Translations under genes and position numbers: made by a program
The notes under the pieces: generated by a model
Told to the model about the DNA's origin: nothing
What the model saw: the letters and a program-made list of their open reading frames with translations, nothing else
The model's database searches: none
Assembly: GCA_050084515.1 (NCBI GenBank)
Contig: CM114275.1
Coordinates: 248,001-312,000 of the forward strand
DNA: 64,000 nucleotides
From: Blasia pusilla
Lineage: Eukaryota > Marchantiophyta > Marchantiopsida > Blasiales
Reading direction: 5' to 3'
In this document: positions 46,932 to 58,040 of the stretch, in pieces
How the letters are laid out: each line of letters starts with the position of its first letter
Numbering within the stretch: position 1 is the first letter of the stretch

Positions 46932-49900
46932 GAGTGTGTCCTACTGAACGTACGCTTCCGCAATACTAGAGATTGACGTTCAAGGAGAGTAGGCGCATGA
47001 CATGCTAGGTCTACGGCCGCGCAAGAGAGAGCACCATGGGAGAGAATATGGCCTTTCTTTGTTTCAAACTATAGATGCACTTGTGTGGGATGGATGTGCA
47101 CAAGACCACCAAGTTGTTGCTGAGAAAGCTTGTACAAATGAGAGAGTGCCGTTGTTGCGGCTGTGGTGTTGCTGTAAGCTACATATGCACGAGAGACGGA
47201 CGCTGAAAAATGTGAACGAGAGTGCTCATGCTACTACAATACCTCTAAGAAAGGGAGAGAGTGCCAAGACGCGGTTGCGCGAGAAGGAGAAGTTGGTAAA
47301 GTGAGGGGTGAGGGCGGGGAGAGTGAGGTATTGAGGAGGTGAAGGTGGTGAGGGTGAAGGGGTGAGGGCGGGAAGAGAGGTGGGGGGAGCAGCCGCCGTA
47401 GTGCGATGGCAAGGATAAGGGGGTGAAGGTGAGAAGTAATAATATAGGGTGAGAAGAGGGAGGGAAGCAATGACCGTTGTGCGACGGCTCAATGGCTATG
47501 GTTCCCGTAGGGTAGGTATAAACAACCAAGATAGATAAGATCTGGGCCATTAAATTTGATTGAATTAATGACTTTGGACTGGCGATCAGATTAGGTTTGG
47601 GTACCCAAACCTAGCGTTGGGCCTTAACTTGGGAATAGGGTGGGATAAATGGAAATTTTATAAAAAAATTCTCAAGAATTTTATTTCTGATTAAATATTT
47701 CTTCTCCAATTTTTACATAGTTTTTTTTCAGTTTTTTTACGAATTATTTCCTTTCAAGAACATATTCGAGATTTTTTTTCTTCTTACCAAATTTTAAATT
47801 TCTATTTTTTATGCAAATTTTTATCTATATTGTAAAAATTAATGTTCTATTTACTTACCAAAACCAATTTTTTTATTCTTTTTTTGCAACTTTATATCTA
47901 TTTTGTAATAAATAATCTTCTCCTAAACCCATGACACACTCTCTCTCTCTCTCAGGCATGCAGAACTGCATGCTTCTTTGCCCTGCGACACTCTCTCTCT
48001 CTCTCTCTGGCGCCTAACCTCACGACATCTTCCCTACGCTCTCTCTTTCAGGTTTGCAGCGGCATGACCTCTCTCTCTCTCTAGAGCACTGCCGGGTGCT
48101 TTGTCCCATACACATATACGATCTGTTCTCCTTTGCACATGGCTTTCTCTTGTGTACTCTAGGCTTTTCTTTGTGCACTCGTGCTCCCTTTACGTCATTT
48201 AGGCTTTCGTCCTTACTAGCGCTCATATTGTTATGCTTGAGAGCACTCTTGCTCCTTTCGATTTCCGATTGCCTCTAGATTAAACCTAGGTCTCTTTGAT
48301 CTCAAAGAGCAATGTGAGAGCGATTATGAGAGGGAACTTTGAATGAGATTTTTATCATATTGAGCGGATTTCATCCTGGTTGAGACGACGATGTTCAACT
48401 TCTCACGTTTTACTCAATTGTCACCCAAAGCAGAATAGTCACTTTGCAATAGTAGAGAGTCAAAGGGTAAAGTCATGTGTAGTGCTCGAGCAAGAAAGCA
48501 AGCTCTTCAAGCAGGTCATGACCAGGCTTAAATGAGAGTTCCCTACAAGTCTCAATCGGACTTTAGGTACTTTCTACACCTAAATTCAACTATCATTGAG
48601 CCGCATGCATGTATGTGGGGATGTTTGAGCTTGCATGGACACTTATCCCTCTTTCATGTCCACGAATAACATGTTGCAAGCATAAGAAAATGTGAACAAC
48701 ATATGCGATATAGAATCCGATACATGCATGTATATATTGTCGCTATCCTAACTTCATACTAAAATTTGGATCTTGAGAGTACGCGATGTTGGTTCTGAAT
48801 TACTTTCTTGTCTACTGTCCGAGCCCTTTTAGGCACTCTTGCAAAGAACTTGGTGGTCTTTTCATCTGAGGTTGGGACTCTAATAGTCGGTGAACATTCA
48901 TGAGCTTTTGTGTATCTAGTATGTACACTTTGCAATTTCTTTGCAGAACTTGTTTGAATCATCACTTCATGTTTATGCGTGGGTTTTCTCATATGATACT
49001 GTGAAGACCCTTCAATATCTTTATCGGCCGAGGGATCCCAAACTATATTTCATATTTCCACAACAATTGGAAGGGAAGATATCACAATAGAATGAGCTAA
49101 GTGAATGCCTAGACCTGGATTTCCATAGGAACTAGAATGGAAAATATCACCTAAACAAGCTCTGAGATTATTTTTGAGAGACTTTTAGGTGAGAAGATGG
49201 GATTACTAAGGCTTAGAAAATGGAACAATATTTATCCAGAAAGACGAAATCTGTCCAAGGGAAACTACTACTTGTTCCTACATTCCATACTTAGATCCAA
49301 TTGGAAACATGACTTTATAATTCTCTAGAAGATTGAAGGCAATCTTCCTAAGCATCCCACACTCAGAGGCTTGAAGCTATCGCAACACACAACTAATAGC
49401 AACAATGGATCATCTTCCATCACAACTTGCTTATAAGGATACAATGCAATGATCACACTATGAGTGAACCATGAGTGAACCCGACACTAAGTAAATAAGA
49501 AAAATTCGTGAGAGTAGCGTCAGGCACTTGTGCCCATCACTGCATATTGGACCTGGAATGCACAAGGTTGTGCAACATACATTGCAGGCATAATCCTATG
49601 ATTTTCACACTCTAATCCAAGAGCAAAAGCAACAAGTATGAAAATTTACTAATGATAGTACAATAACATGTATGAATGTATCAAGTCTTGCAAGATATCA
49701 ATTGGAAAGTACTTAGATGATGGTAGCTCTTCACACTAGATTTACCCACCAATGATTTTAACTTGTTTTCAGCAACAACCTCAATTTCACACCTCTTAAC
49801 CACCTCCAAATCCTCCAAAAAATTTGATAATTTCGCTAATCCATTTCTAGTTCTCGAAGAAGTGTAAATCCTCTAAGTTGCATGTGTGTATTTATTACCA

Positions 49901-50697
49901 TTTTTCTTACTCTCTGCCAAAGGCTACCTAATTTTGCCATACTTTCAACTTTATTGGATATAAGCGGAAGACCAAAGTAGATTTTTGTGGAAGGTGGGGA
50001 ACCTCCACTGCTAGTAGGGAAAATTTCCCCACTTTGTAGCGGTTCCACTTTGGTCGCAAGAATTGAACACACGATGATCAACGCACTAACATCGGAAGTT
50101 TTTTTCCCCCTTCTCTACTCGAAATAAGTCGAATGGCCAAACTTTGCTCCAGTCAAATAGTGAAGATCCCACGTCTTTCAATTTTTTCACGTGCTTCACT
50201 TCTTATAGAAACACTCCAAACACATTTTCCTTTTATCTTCCTACTCATAGTAAAATCCCTCATAATAGTGTAGATTTGTGTAAATGCTCATGTAAAAAAT
50301 ATGTCTTTTAAAACTATATTTTCAAGTTTAGTTTGAAGAAAATTAAGTGTTACTTTGGAAAAAGAATAAAAAAGATATGACGGACTCCGTCTTTTTGATG
50401 GCAAGAAATTGACAAGTATTACCTCATGATTTAAAATCTCTCTATCTTTGGTTGATTCGAGGACGCTCCTTTGCAAATATTGGGTACTAATTGATCTTCA
50501 AATTTTGAAAAGCCTTTGATCCTCTTTTCCCTTCTTCATTTAATTTAATTGTGTCTTCTTAATCGCACTCCCTCCCTTAAAGTGGAACTCCCATAAGTGA
50601 CACATGTCAACACCATAAGAACCCTTAGAAGACAAGTATTGACACTTGTCCTCTAGAAAGAGGGTTTCCTCTAACCCCATCCTCTTTTCATTATGTA
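46932..50697. other. Intergenic DNA with simple repeats, no gene recognised
   Basis: The plus strand is GGTGAGGG-rich at 47303-47400 and could form G-quadruplexes. AT-rich homopolymer tracts lie at 47640-47930. CT microsatellites are at about 47937-47953, 47991-48008 and 48070-48082. A small perfect palindrome GCATGCAG-AA-CTGCATGC is at 47956-47973. No open frame between 48020 and 50697 has a family signature. Confidence 0.45.
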
Positions 50698-50745
50698 CTA
50701 GTGAGAATGCCCGTGCGATGCACCGGTGTCAATTTTAGCACATAA
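50698..50745 (-). mobile_element. Helitron 3' terminus, outer copy
   Basis: On the minus strand the sequence ends with a hairpin (CCGGTGC-ATC-GCACGGG, one mismatch), a short spacer and CTAG (50701-50698), followed by T. Hairpin plus CTRR plus T is the classical Helitron 3' end. It is about 400 bases beyond a second similar end at 51096. It either ends the large Helitron or belongs to an older element of the same family. Confidence 0.65.
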
Positions 50746-51071
50746 AATTCCCTCGTTACTCAGTTTGGGGCTTTTCTCCTTTCATTGAGGAGTGGGAAGT
50801 TTACACATGTCGAGGGAGAACCTTTAATTAGGTCTCTGCCCATTAGAGATAATGAAATAGAGTGATAGAAACAACTTTTTTTGTACTGAATTGAGTTGCC
50901 TAGGTGGTATCCCGATCAGCAGGCAGCTTACTGGAAGGTGAAAGCTGAGTTGTTCTTGCAACGTAGTATTGGAAACCTTGTAAGTATTCAAACAATGAGC
51001 ACCTTTCATCTAGAACTACCTCCCAAAGCTTTGTGATTCATTGGCCTTAGTTGGCTGGAAGCGTAGACTTT

Positions 51072-51135
51072 TACCGTTGCATGGGCATTCTCACTCTAGT
51101 AAGAATGCCCGTGCGATGCATCGGCATCAAAATTT
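51072..51135 (-). mobile_element. Helitron 3' terminus adjoining the helicase gene, tail-to-tail with another end
   Basis: On the minus strand CGATGCATCGCACGGGCATT, then CTTACTAG, ends at 51096, about 147 bases after the helicase stop codon. That is a normal 3' spacing for an autonomous Helitron. It is near-identical to the 50698 end over some 40 bases. On the plus strand the abutting sequence CCGTTGCATGGGCATTCTCA also leads into the same CTAG, followed by T, as if a plus-oriented Helitron end met this one. Confidence 0.6.
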
Positions 51136-51242
51136 AGCATATACAAAATTAATCATATCAATTTTTTTTCAATGGATGAAGTATTACAAAGTCTAAAAAA
51201 GCATACCAATATAACACTTGACACATGTAATGTTATTTAATT

Positions 51243-53323
51243 TTAATTTAGCACTTCATTATATACAACATTCCTAGTGTAAACACCTATTTTGTTAATA
51301 GCCTTTTCATTATCTGTCATAATATGAATAGAATTCCTCGAGCCTACTCTTGACAAGGCAACATACAATTTCCCATGAGAAAATATTGGATTAGGCAAGT
51401 AGATACCAACTCTATCTAATGTTTGACCTTGAGACTTATTAATCGTCATTGCAAAAGCAAGACGTATAGGAAATTGAAATCGTCGCAAATCAAAAGGTAG
51501 GCCAGAATCAGACGCAATCAATGTGCGTGGAATGAAAACTCGAGCTCCGATGTTTTTTCCTGTGATAATTTTTGCATCTATAAGATGTCTACTAAAGCCA
51601 GCTATCACCAGCCGAGTCCCGTTTGCTTGTCCCTTGGCTCCATTCATATTCCGTAATAACATTATCGGAGCTCCAATCTTCAAAGTCAAACAATGAGATG
51701 GCAGTCCGGATGGTAAACATGTGTTCAAAAATTCTGTCGGATAAACAAGTCTCATCTCATCGTCGGAAATAGTATCAGCACTCAAGAAAGTATGCTCCTG
51801 CAAAAACAAAATAAATCATTAATAATAAGAGCGATGATAGAAAAATGTAGCAGTAGGTAATGAAAATATAATAATGATATTCAAGAACATAAATATTACC
51901 TCTCGTGGAAATCGAGACATGATTTCCGCATTTATAATATCCACACTTGTATTCTTGGTTGACAAAATGGATGTACCCCTCAAGAAATCAATGTCACTCC
52001 ACTTATTAACATCGTGTCCATAAACAACGTCAATGAGATCATTCATCCTTGTCGTTTTTACATTTATCGCATTCAGAACTTGTATAAAATCCTCTCCAAG
52101 GTCCAGATGTAATGGTACTCGACCCTCTCCTATCTCTAATAACCAGGTTGCAAACGCTTCTTGCTCTTCTCGTGCATATCCTACAAAAAATATAAGATTA
52201 AGAAATGAGTACATATTAAAAATAAAAAAAACCACATGAAATGAAAAAGGAAAAATATTAGGTTAATTCTTAAATACCTTGTAAAGTATTAACTCTCATG
52301 TTAGTAGTGAGTTTCAATAATCTCACGTCAGACCAAATAAGAGATCTCCTCAATGTTGCATGCACAATTGTAGCACGATCTCCACGACGAACAATTGGAA
52401 GAAGTTGTCGAAAGTCACCATCGAATAAAATGATCTTCCCCCCAAAAGGCAAGTCTCGTAATCGAGTATCCATCAAACCCATGATATCTTGGAAAGTACG
52501 ATTAAGGGCCTCGAATGCATGACGATGGGTCATAGGAGCTTCATCCCACACGATCAACTTCGCCTTTTGTATAAGGCGGGCCATATGACTATTGACCGAT
52601 AGGCTAGAAAATAGATAACAAAACAATATGTGAGGAACATTTATGAAGGATAAATCTAAGAATATAATAATAATATGCATGCCATAATTATAAAGTAAAA
52701 GGAAAAAAAATCTTAAATCTAGACTAACTTGCAAGTGGAGCTTTCATGTACTTGAATAGGAATCTTGAATCGAGAATGAGCAGTACGACCTCCATCCAAT
52801 AATAAAGCGGCAATTCCTAAAGATGCAACTGCAAGAGCTATATGATCCTCGCTCCGTACCATTGCAAGAAGAAGGTTGTACAAAAAGGTTTTTCCCGTTC
52901 CGCCAAGACCATCGATAAAGAAAAGTTTTTCCTGAAAATCCATATTTTTAGTGAACAAAATGCACTTAAAAAAGAATAAAAATTAAAGAGATTTAAAGAG
53001 TAAAAAAGTCATCTTAAAATTTACTATGCATAATATCCACTTACAGAAGGTGGCGCATCTTGTAAGATATCGCGAAAAGCATTACAAATAACTTCCCAAA
53101 TAGCTCGTTGTCCATCATTTAAAGATATCTTTCCTGCTCTCACACGTTCACAAAGCATATCATGATCGAAGCAGAGCTCTTCCTCTTCTAGACGCGAAAT
53201 AGATAAATTACGAGCTTGGAAATCTGGTTGAGGCATGTTAGGGAAGTCCGCCATACTTTTACCATGATCTTGAAGATGGTAATGGACCTCCAATAACGCA
53301 AGATTAATAATATGAACATCCAA
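51243..53323 (-). CDS. PIF1-type DNA helicase domain of the Helitron RepHel protein
   Basis: Exons run down the minus strand with short AT-rich introns: 53323-about 53043, about 52932-52732, about 52604-52279, about 52182-51901 and about 51796-51243. Motif I is GLGGTGKTFLYN near 52900. Next come GIAALLLDGGRTAHSRFKIP, motif II LIVWDEAPM near 52545 and motif III GDFRQLLPIV near 52400 (preceded by LFD where LGG or FGG is usual). The C-terminal motifs are AMTINKSQGQTLDRVG and GKLYVALSRVGSRNS. Each exon ends and starts at GT/AG with a continuous domain, for example STC-LSVNSHM, LQG-YAREE and FPRE-EHTFL. No stop or frameshift is visible, in contrast to the Rep half. The domain unwinds DNA during rolling-circle transposition. 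Exon edges are estimates. Confidence 0.88.
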
Positions 53324-53435
53324 TGGAAGGGTCGGAATACCAATTCTCCATTACAAGGAACAAATATAGAAGTTAAAACGTAAATAAAGTACCTAAAATA
53401 TTCATAAGACAAATAAGAAAAAAATTGACCTAACA

Positions 53436-54640
53436 AAAGGCATGCATATTATCTCACGCCTTTGATGTAGAAGATCTTCTGTCAATGGAACCAAAAAATG
53501 TTCCCACATCATAACCGGAAGGAAGGTGTATTATATAGAAGAAAAATGGCAAAGAGTAGAAGTAATGAATAGCCAGTACAAATGACAACCGCCTCTTCAA
53601 AGCAAGAAAAGATCTCTTTATCGTCCTCCAAAAGTCCCATCTGAATAGTGGTCTCTTTGAAGGTAGGATAAACTACACCATCGATGGTTCTCAAATCTTG
53701 ATATGATTGAGCTCCTCTCACATGATGGAGAAGTAATCGTAACCAATGACGCTCCCCTTCACGTAGGATTAGCCAAAAACAAAAGTATTAGGAAGGAAGC
53801 ATGAATATGATTTTAACATTGACTCAAAATTTTCCTTAATAATTGTATCTTAACAAAGAATAGAAATTTTACCTGGATTTGTCATATACAGACGTCCAAT
53901 AGGATGTCCACATCCTTTTCATGCACGTTTACGCGGATGCCATTGCTTCTTATTCCAAGAGTAATGAGAAGGGAACTCCAAATAAAGATATTGTCGCTGA
54001 TAAAATAATCGAAACATTTGTTGCAAACCATTGAGTGAGAGTGGTTTTTACTTGCCCGTTCAGAATATTACCCAATGAATCTTGCCCATGAAAATATACC
54101 ATTTGACTGTGTGGAAGATGAACAATCAATCTCACAATACTTGGTTGCTCTGCATGTAGACTAAACTTGAAGATTCGCCAACATGCTTCTGAAGAAGAAA
54201 CATACCTTCATACCACACAATATAAATATTGTTAGGCTCCCACATAATATCATAAGAAAAAATAGGGAGATCCTGAAAGATAGAAGGATCGAAATACCTT
54301 GCATCAAGATATAATGATGTCTCATCAATAGTATCCTCGCATGATGTAGTATTTGCCAAGGTATATGATATGGCATCAGATTCCTTGTATACATACTTAT
54401 AAAAGTACTTTACTGCCAAGATGCTATTTTTTATCTCCAAATTTATATGACAATCAAATAAAGTACATAACATTGGATTATATGGAACCACCCAACGATT
54501 ATCGAAGTCATGATTTGACTTATTAATCAATTTGCCATTATCACGCTTGCATGAACACATATAGAGCTTGTTAGTAGTTGAGGAAATACATAGCACACTA
54601 ATAAAAGAGCATTAAATCATGAAATAAACAACAAAACCAA
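53436..54640 (-). pseudogene. Linker region between Rep and helicase of the Helitron
   Basis: The minus strand continues the RepHel protein after the damaged Rep motif: DGYPIYK, then after an intron RDNGKLIN, DNRWVVPYNPMLCTLFDCHI and the tyrosine motif AVKYFYKYVYK near 54410-54380. Next come a YLDARYFDPSIF segment, VHLPHSQMVYF and LTQWF. After another intron follow HPIGRLYM, then GERHWLRLLLHHVRGAQSYQ and DLRTIDGVVYPTF. The order is that of plant RepHel proteins, and the tyrosines that join DNA ends are kept. A possible frameshift lies near 53950, where the frame closes early after the LTQWF segment. Confidence 0.75.
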
Positions 54641-55682
54641 TGAATTACCTCTTATAAATAGGATATCCATCCTCATTCTCCATTGTCATTGATGCAAAGG
54701 GCATTGGGTATCCTTTGGAACATATTTTTGTCGTTTTATCCGTTTTGGAACTCGACTACATGAATACATCCTACTACTCGACCCAAAATTGCTTATCCAA
54801 TATAAGTCTCAATAACTCCTTCTTCTTTTGTTGGAAAACATGTACAACCACGTCAGGACGATCAGACGTTGATAGCCCATGAAGCAGAGCAGAAGTAATC
54901 TCAGGCCATTTAGGGTTGCAAGTCATAGTCAAAAAGTAATCAGGCTTCCCAAAATGTCTCACAATGGCCATAGCATCATGGTACAATTGATGCATGTGAC
55001 AGGGTCCTCCTATGAAAGACAAAGGTAAGATAATACGTCTCCCTAAGCCTTGACCGTTCACATCATGCCGAGTCATGGCATCTCTGACACCTTGGTATAA
55101 ATCAGCTCTCAACTCTTTTTGATGCAATCGTATCCAAGTTAGCCACTGCATTTCAATAGTCGCATACATATCCACCATATATTCTTGAGTAAGACGACCA
55201 AACCTTAGCAACCAATTATTATCCATAGCATTAGCTCGCATTTGAAGTCTAAATGAAGCAAATTGTAAAGATGTAATGGTCTTTGAACTCGCCTCATGAG
55301 TGGTAACTTCACCTTGCATTCCCCCTTGTACAATATCATCTTCATCCTCCTCCATGATAGCATCCCCTCTTAACGGCGCATCATGTCTATGATCATGTTG
55401 CACTTGCAAAGGTATCCCTGGATGCCAACCTGCTTCACCATAAACAAAAGGCAAAACAAAGTGCAATGGGATATAGGCTTCATTCAGATCTGATAGACGA
55501 CAAATCCCTCCTCCATGTAAGCGAACAATAATATCACGTCCTTCTACTGGCTTACTACCATCTCCCGGCAAGATAGCTGCAATCTCTGAAGCAACATGCA
55601 AGGTGTATCGTTTGGCATCGAGACCTGGCTTACTATCCTTAAGAACAATATGGAAGTCAGAATTACATGGATCAATAGCCAC
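54640..55682 (-). pseudogene. Helitron_like_N / Rep domain, HUH motif deleted
   Basis: From AIDPCNSDFHIVLKD the frame runs through GRDIIVRLHGGGICRLSDLN, PFVYGEAGWHPGIPLQ and FRLQMRANAMDNNWLLRFGR. It continues with the domain signature SFIGGPCHMHQLYHDAMAIV and TCNPKWPEITSAL. It then closes at a stop near 54776. Reading one base over gives LGRVVGCIHVVEFQN, the sequence that normally leads directly into GLPHAHIL. Instead the next recognisable segment, about 40 bases later, is KICSKGYPMPF, which normally lies some 60 residues beyond it. The catalytic HUH histidines are therefore missing. Upstream, TGA at about 55685 separates this frame from the previous one where R is expected (ALF-NVAIDP). Confidence 0.85.
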
Positions 55683-55685
55683 ATT

Positions 55686-56492
55686 TCAAAATAGAGCCAC
55701 ATATGGATTATGGGCATGTAACATATCTTGTAATCCCCTTAAGATCTCTGGCCTCATTTGATCCCGATAATCTCCACTCATAATCCTTCTTCTATATTCC
55801 ATCTGATGCTCATCATCATGAATATAAATCTGCGCACATTGTGGAGGAGCACCACTTTCAGCATGAAGAGGTCCAATAGAATGATATACACCACCTTGAA
55901 TCCTGAAGTTTCTTGTACCACCTCGTTGCTCTGTCACATGGGCGCTAGTAAATGCCAATTGAAGAGCACTATTATAGGCACGTGCATTGCGCAATAAATG
56001 AAGACTATTTGAACTCCTACCAGAAAGTAATTCTGCTAGTATAGAAGGTGAAGCTGTCAAATATGGTAATTGAATCTTACCATGCCCACAACACATACCA
56101 AAAGGCGAGCTTATAAACCTAGTATACTTCACTCTCTCACACTTCCAATGTAGAGCATTGCAACTCGGACAAATAACATTCATAAGTCCAACACTAAAAC
56201 GGCCAGTCATACTATCAATATGGTCTCCCAATCTAAGAATTCGAATGTGCTTTTCTTCAAAGTTAGGAATACGTGCAATATTAAGCAACTTTTTCAAGTT
56301 CACAACCCTTCTGGATCCCACATTTGGAATTGAGGCATGTACATTGTCTTCATTTCCTTCCAGGTGGCCTTCACAATTGGCTCCAGTGGCATCACTCCTT
56401 ATCAACAGATCGCCAACATGTGCAATCTCATGTACTTCATCCAAAAAAGATCCCACATTTGGAATCGAGGCATGTACATTGTCTTCATTCAC
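55686..56492 (-). CDS. Helitron RepHel N-terminal zinc-binding domain
   Basis: The plant RepHel N-terminal region with its cysteine pattern: CPSCNALHWKCERV followed by FGMCCGHGKIQLPYL. It continues with ELLSGRSSNSLHLLRNARAY, FRIQGGVYHSIGPLHAESG and AQIYIHDDEHQMEYRR, and ends at NPYVALF before TGA. In intact relatives the frame continues into the Helitron_like_N domain. The first part includes copy 1 of the 135-bp duplication (encoding NVHASIPNVGS and LDEVHEIAHVGDL). Confidence 0.8.
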   Translation of the reverse strand: MNEDNVHASIPNVGSFLDEVHEIAHVGDLLIRSDATGANCEGHLEGNEDNVHASIPNVGSRRVVNLKKLLNIARIPNFEEKHIRILRLGDHIDSMTGRFSVGLMNVICPSCNALHWKCERVKYTRFISSPFGMCCGHGKIQLPYLTASPSILAELLSGRSSNSLHLLRNARAYNSALQLAFTSAHVTEQRGGTRNFRIQGGVYHSIGPLHAESGAPPQCAQIYIHDDEHQMEYRRRIMSGDYRDQMRPEILRGLQDMLHAHNPYVALF

Positions 56493-56581
56493 TTACATGT
56501 GGCCTTCACGATTAGATCCATTGGCATCACTCATTATCAACGGATCGCCAACATTTGTAAACTCATGTACTTCATCCAAAT
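56314..56581 (-). repeat. 135-bp in-frame tandem duplication in the RepHel N-terminal region
   Basis: GATCCCACATTTGGAAT occurs at 56314 and 56449, a period of 135 (45 codons). The copies encode variants of DEVHE(I/F)(A/T)(H/N)VGD(L/P)LI, SDA(T/N)G(A/S)N and NEDNVHASIPNVGS. In one copy the sequence corresponding to GHLEGNED reads GHM-TAA-VNED. This creates a stop that coincides with a consensus donor, GTAAGT, on the minus strand. Confidence 0.9.
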
Positions 56582-57855
56582 GAGCACGTCTTCTTCTTTG
56601 GCCCTCAGCTCGAGCTACTTGACGCATGTGACATAATCGTAGAGGATTGGTAGGAACTGGAAGACTGCAAGTAGAGGTTAAGAAATTAATATATATGATT
56701 ATAATACAAATAAATATACATACAAACATATTTATATTATAATTTGAATATAAAATTTAGAAATATACATTGGAGATGGTACGACCACAATCCTAGAGTT
56801 TGGAATAGCTTCAACTTCATGATGTACCATTATTGGCCTGCAAAAAATGTTGTTATTAGAAATCATTCATAAAAATTTAAGACCACCTTATAAATTTAAG
56901 CATACCTTATATTAGCTTGAGCATGAAAGTCATTAGTAGTCATGGCCTCGACTTCTTCTGTAGGAAGAAGATTGTGCCTCCTTCTCTGGCCTTGTGCTCG
57001 TGCAACTTGAAGTATAGCATGTAATCCTCGGGGGTTGGACGGAAGTGGAAGACTGAGAAAAAAATTATTTATAAAAATCAAGTCATAATACTTATATTAA
57101 AAAATTCAAGATAAAAAAAGACCAATCAAAAATAAGAAATTAATAAGTGGAAAAACATACATGGGAGATGATGTAGTGTCTATTGAAGCATGAAGATTGC
57201 CATTGGTAGGTGTTGCTCTCAACCTGGACAAAGAATAAGAAAAGTCAAAATAGGAAATATAATTTTAAATATATTTATAAGAAAAGGTAGAAATGTTATA
57301 CATAAATAAATACCTTCTACTATTTGTGGCAGATGAGTCATCGATAATGGGTGGTTGTAGTTCTTCCATCGAAGAAACATTCACAATAGCTTCAGTAGAT
57401 CTCAATTGAACTAATTTAGCATGTCTTCGCTTTTGTCCTTGAGCTCTCACAATTTGATGTATATCACGTAACTGTTGCGGGTTCGATGGATTTGGAAGTC
57501 TAAAGCACAAACATGAAAGATATTAAAGTCACACAACAAATCTAGAGTGTGCACATATAGTTACGATATCATTATATAATCATAATGCAAAGCATCCTTA
57601 TAGTGGAGATGACAAAGTTGTTGAATGAGTTACAAATCGCATATCTTGAAGCGCCCTTCTCTTTCTTTGAGATGCAACCCTTCTAGCCTTCTTATATGCA
57701 AGCTTCTCTATTTCCTCCGAAATCCGCTTAGAAGATGGTGGACTACATGAAATGTGATGATCATGCTCCACATTAGGTAAAAAGACTACATTGGTGATGT
57801 CTGCGAATGTTCTTTTTTCATTCCGCCTCGATGGTTCCTCTTGAGATTCATCCAT
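56493..57855 (-). CDS. N-terminal exon array of the Helitron protein (repeated modules)
   Basis: The likely first ATG is at 57855 (MDESQEEPSRRNEKRTFAD). Downstream exons are repeated modules. Each long exon starts with LP(N/L/V)P(S/T)NP and has a core (V/I)(A/V)RA(Q/E)GQ(K/R)RR; they lie at about 57502-57315, 57056-56910 and 56670-56493. Shorter exons between them (about 57235-57165 and 56837-56770) end in SSPM or PSPM. The first exon likewise has a basic SQRKRR core and ends TTLSSP. Introns are short, AT-rich and GT..AG bounded. The basic modules may bind DNA or act in nuclear import; that is inference. Confidence 0.65.
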
Positions 57856-58040
57856 CTTGTGACAAAATAAACCATCCAAGAAAAATATGTATTCATAATA
57901 TATCAAAAAATATTAGAAAAAATAAGAATTTTTTTTGCAAAAAAGCTTAAACTCAAGTCTTGGTACGTGAATATTATATTCTATATAAAAAATAGAGCAA
58001 CACATAACTTAAGTTTTAATAAAAATCTGAAATGGGAAAA

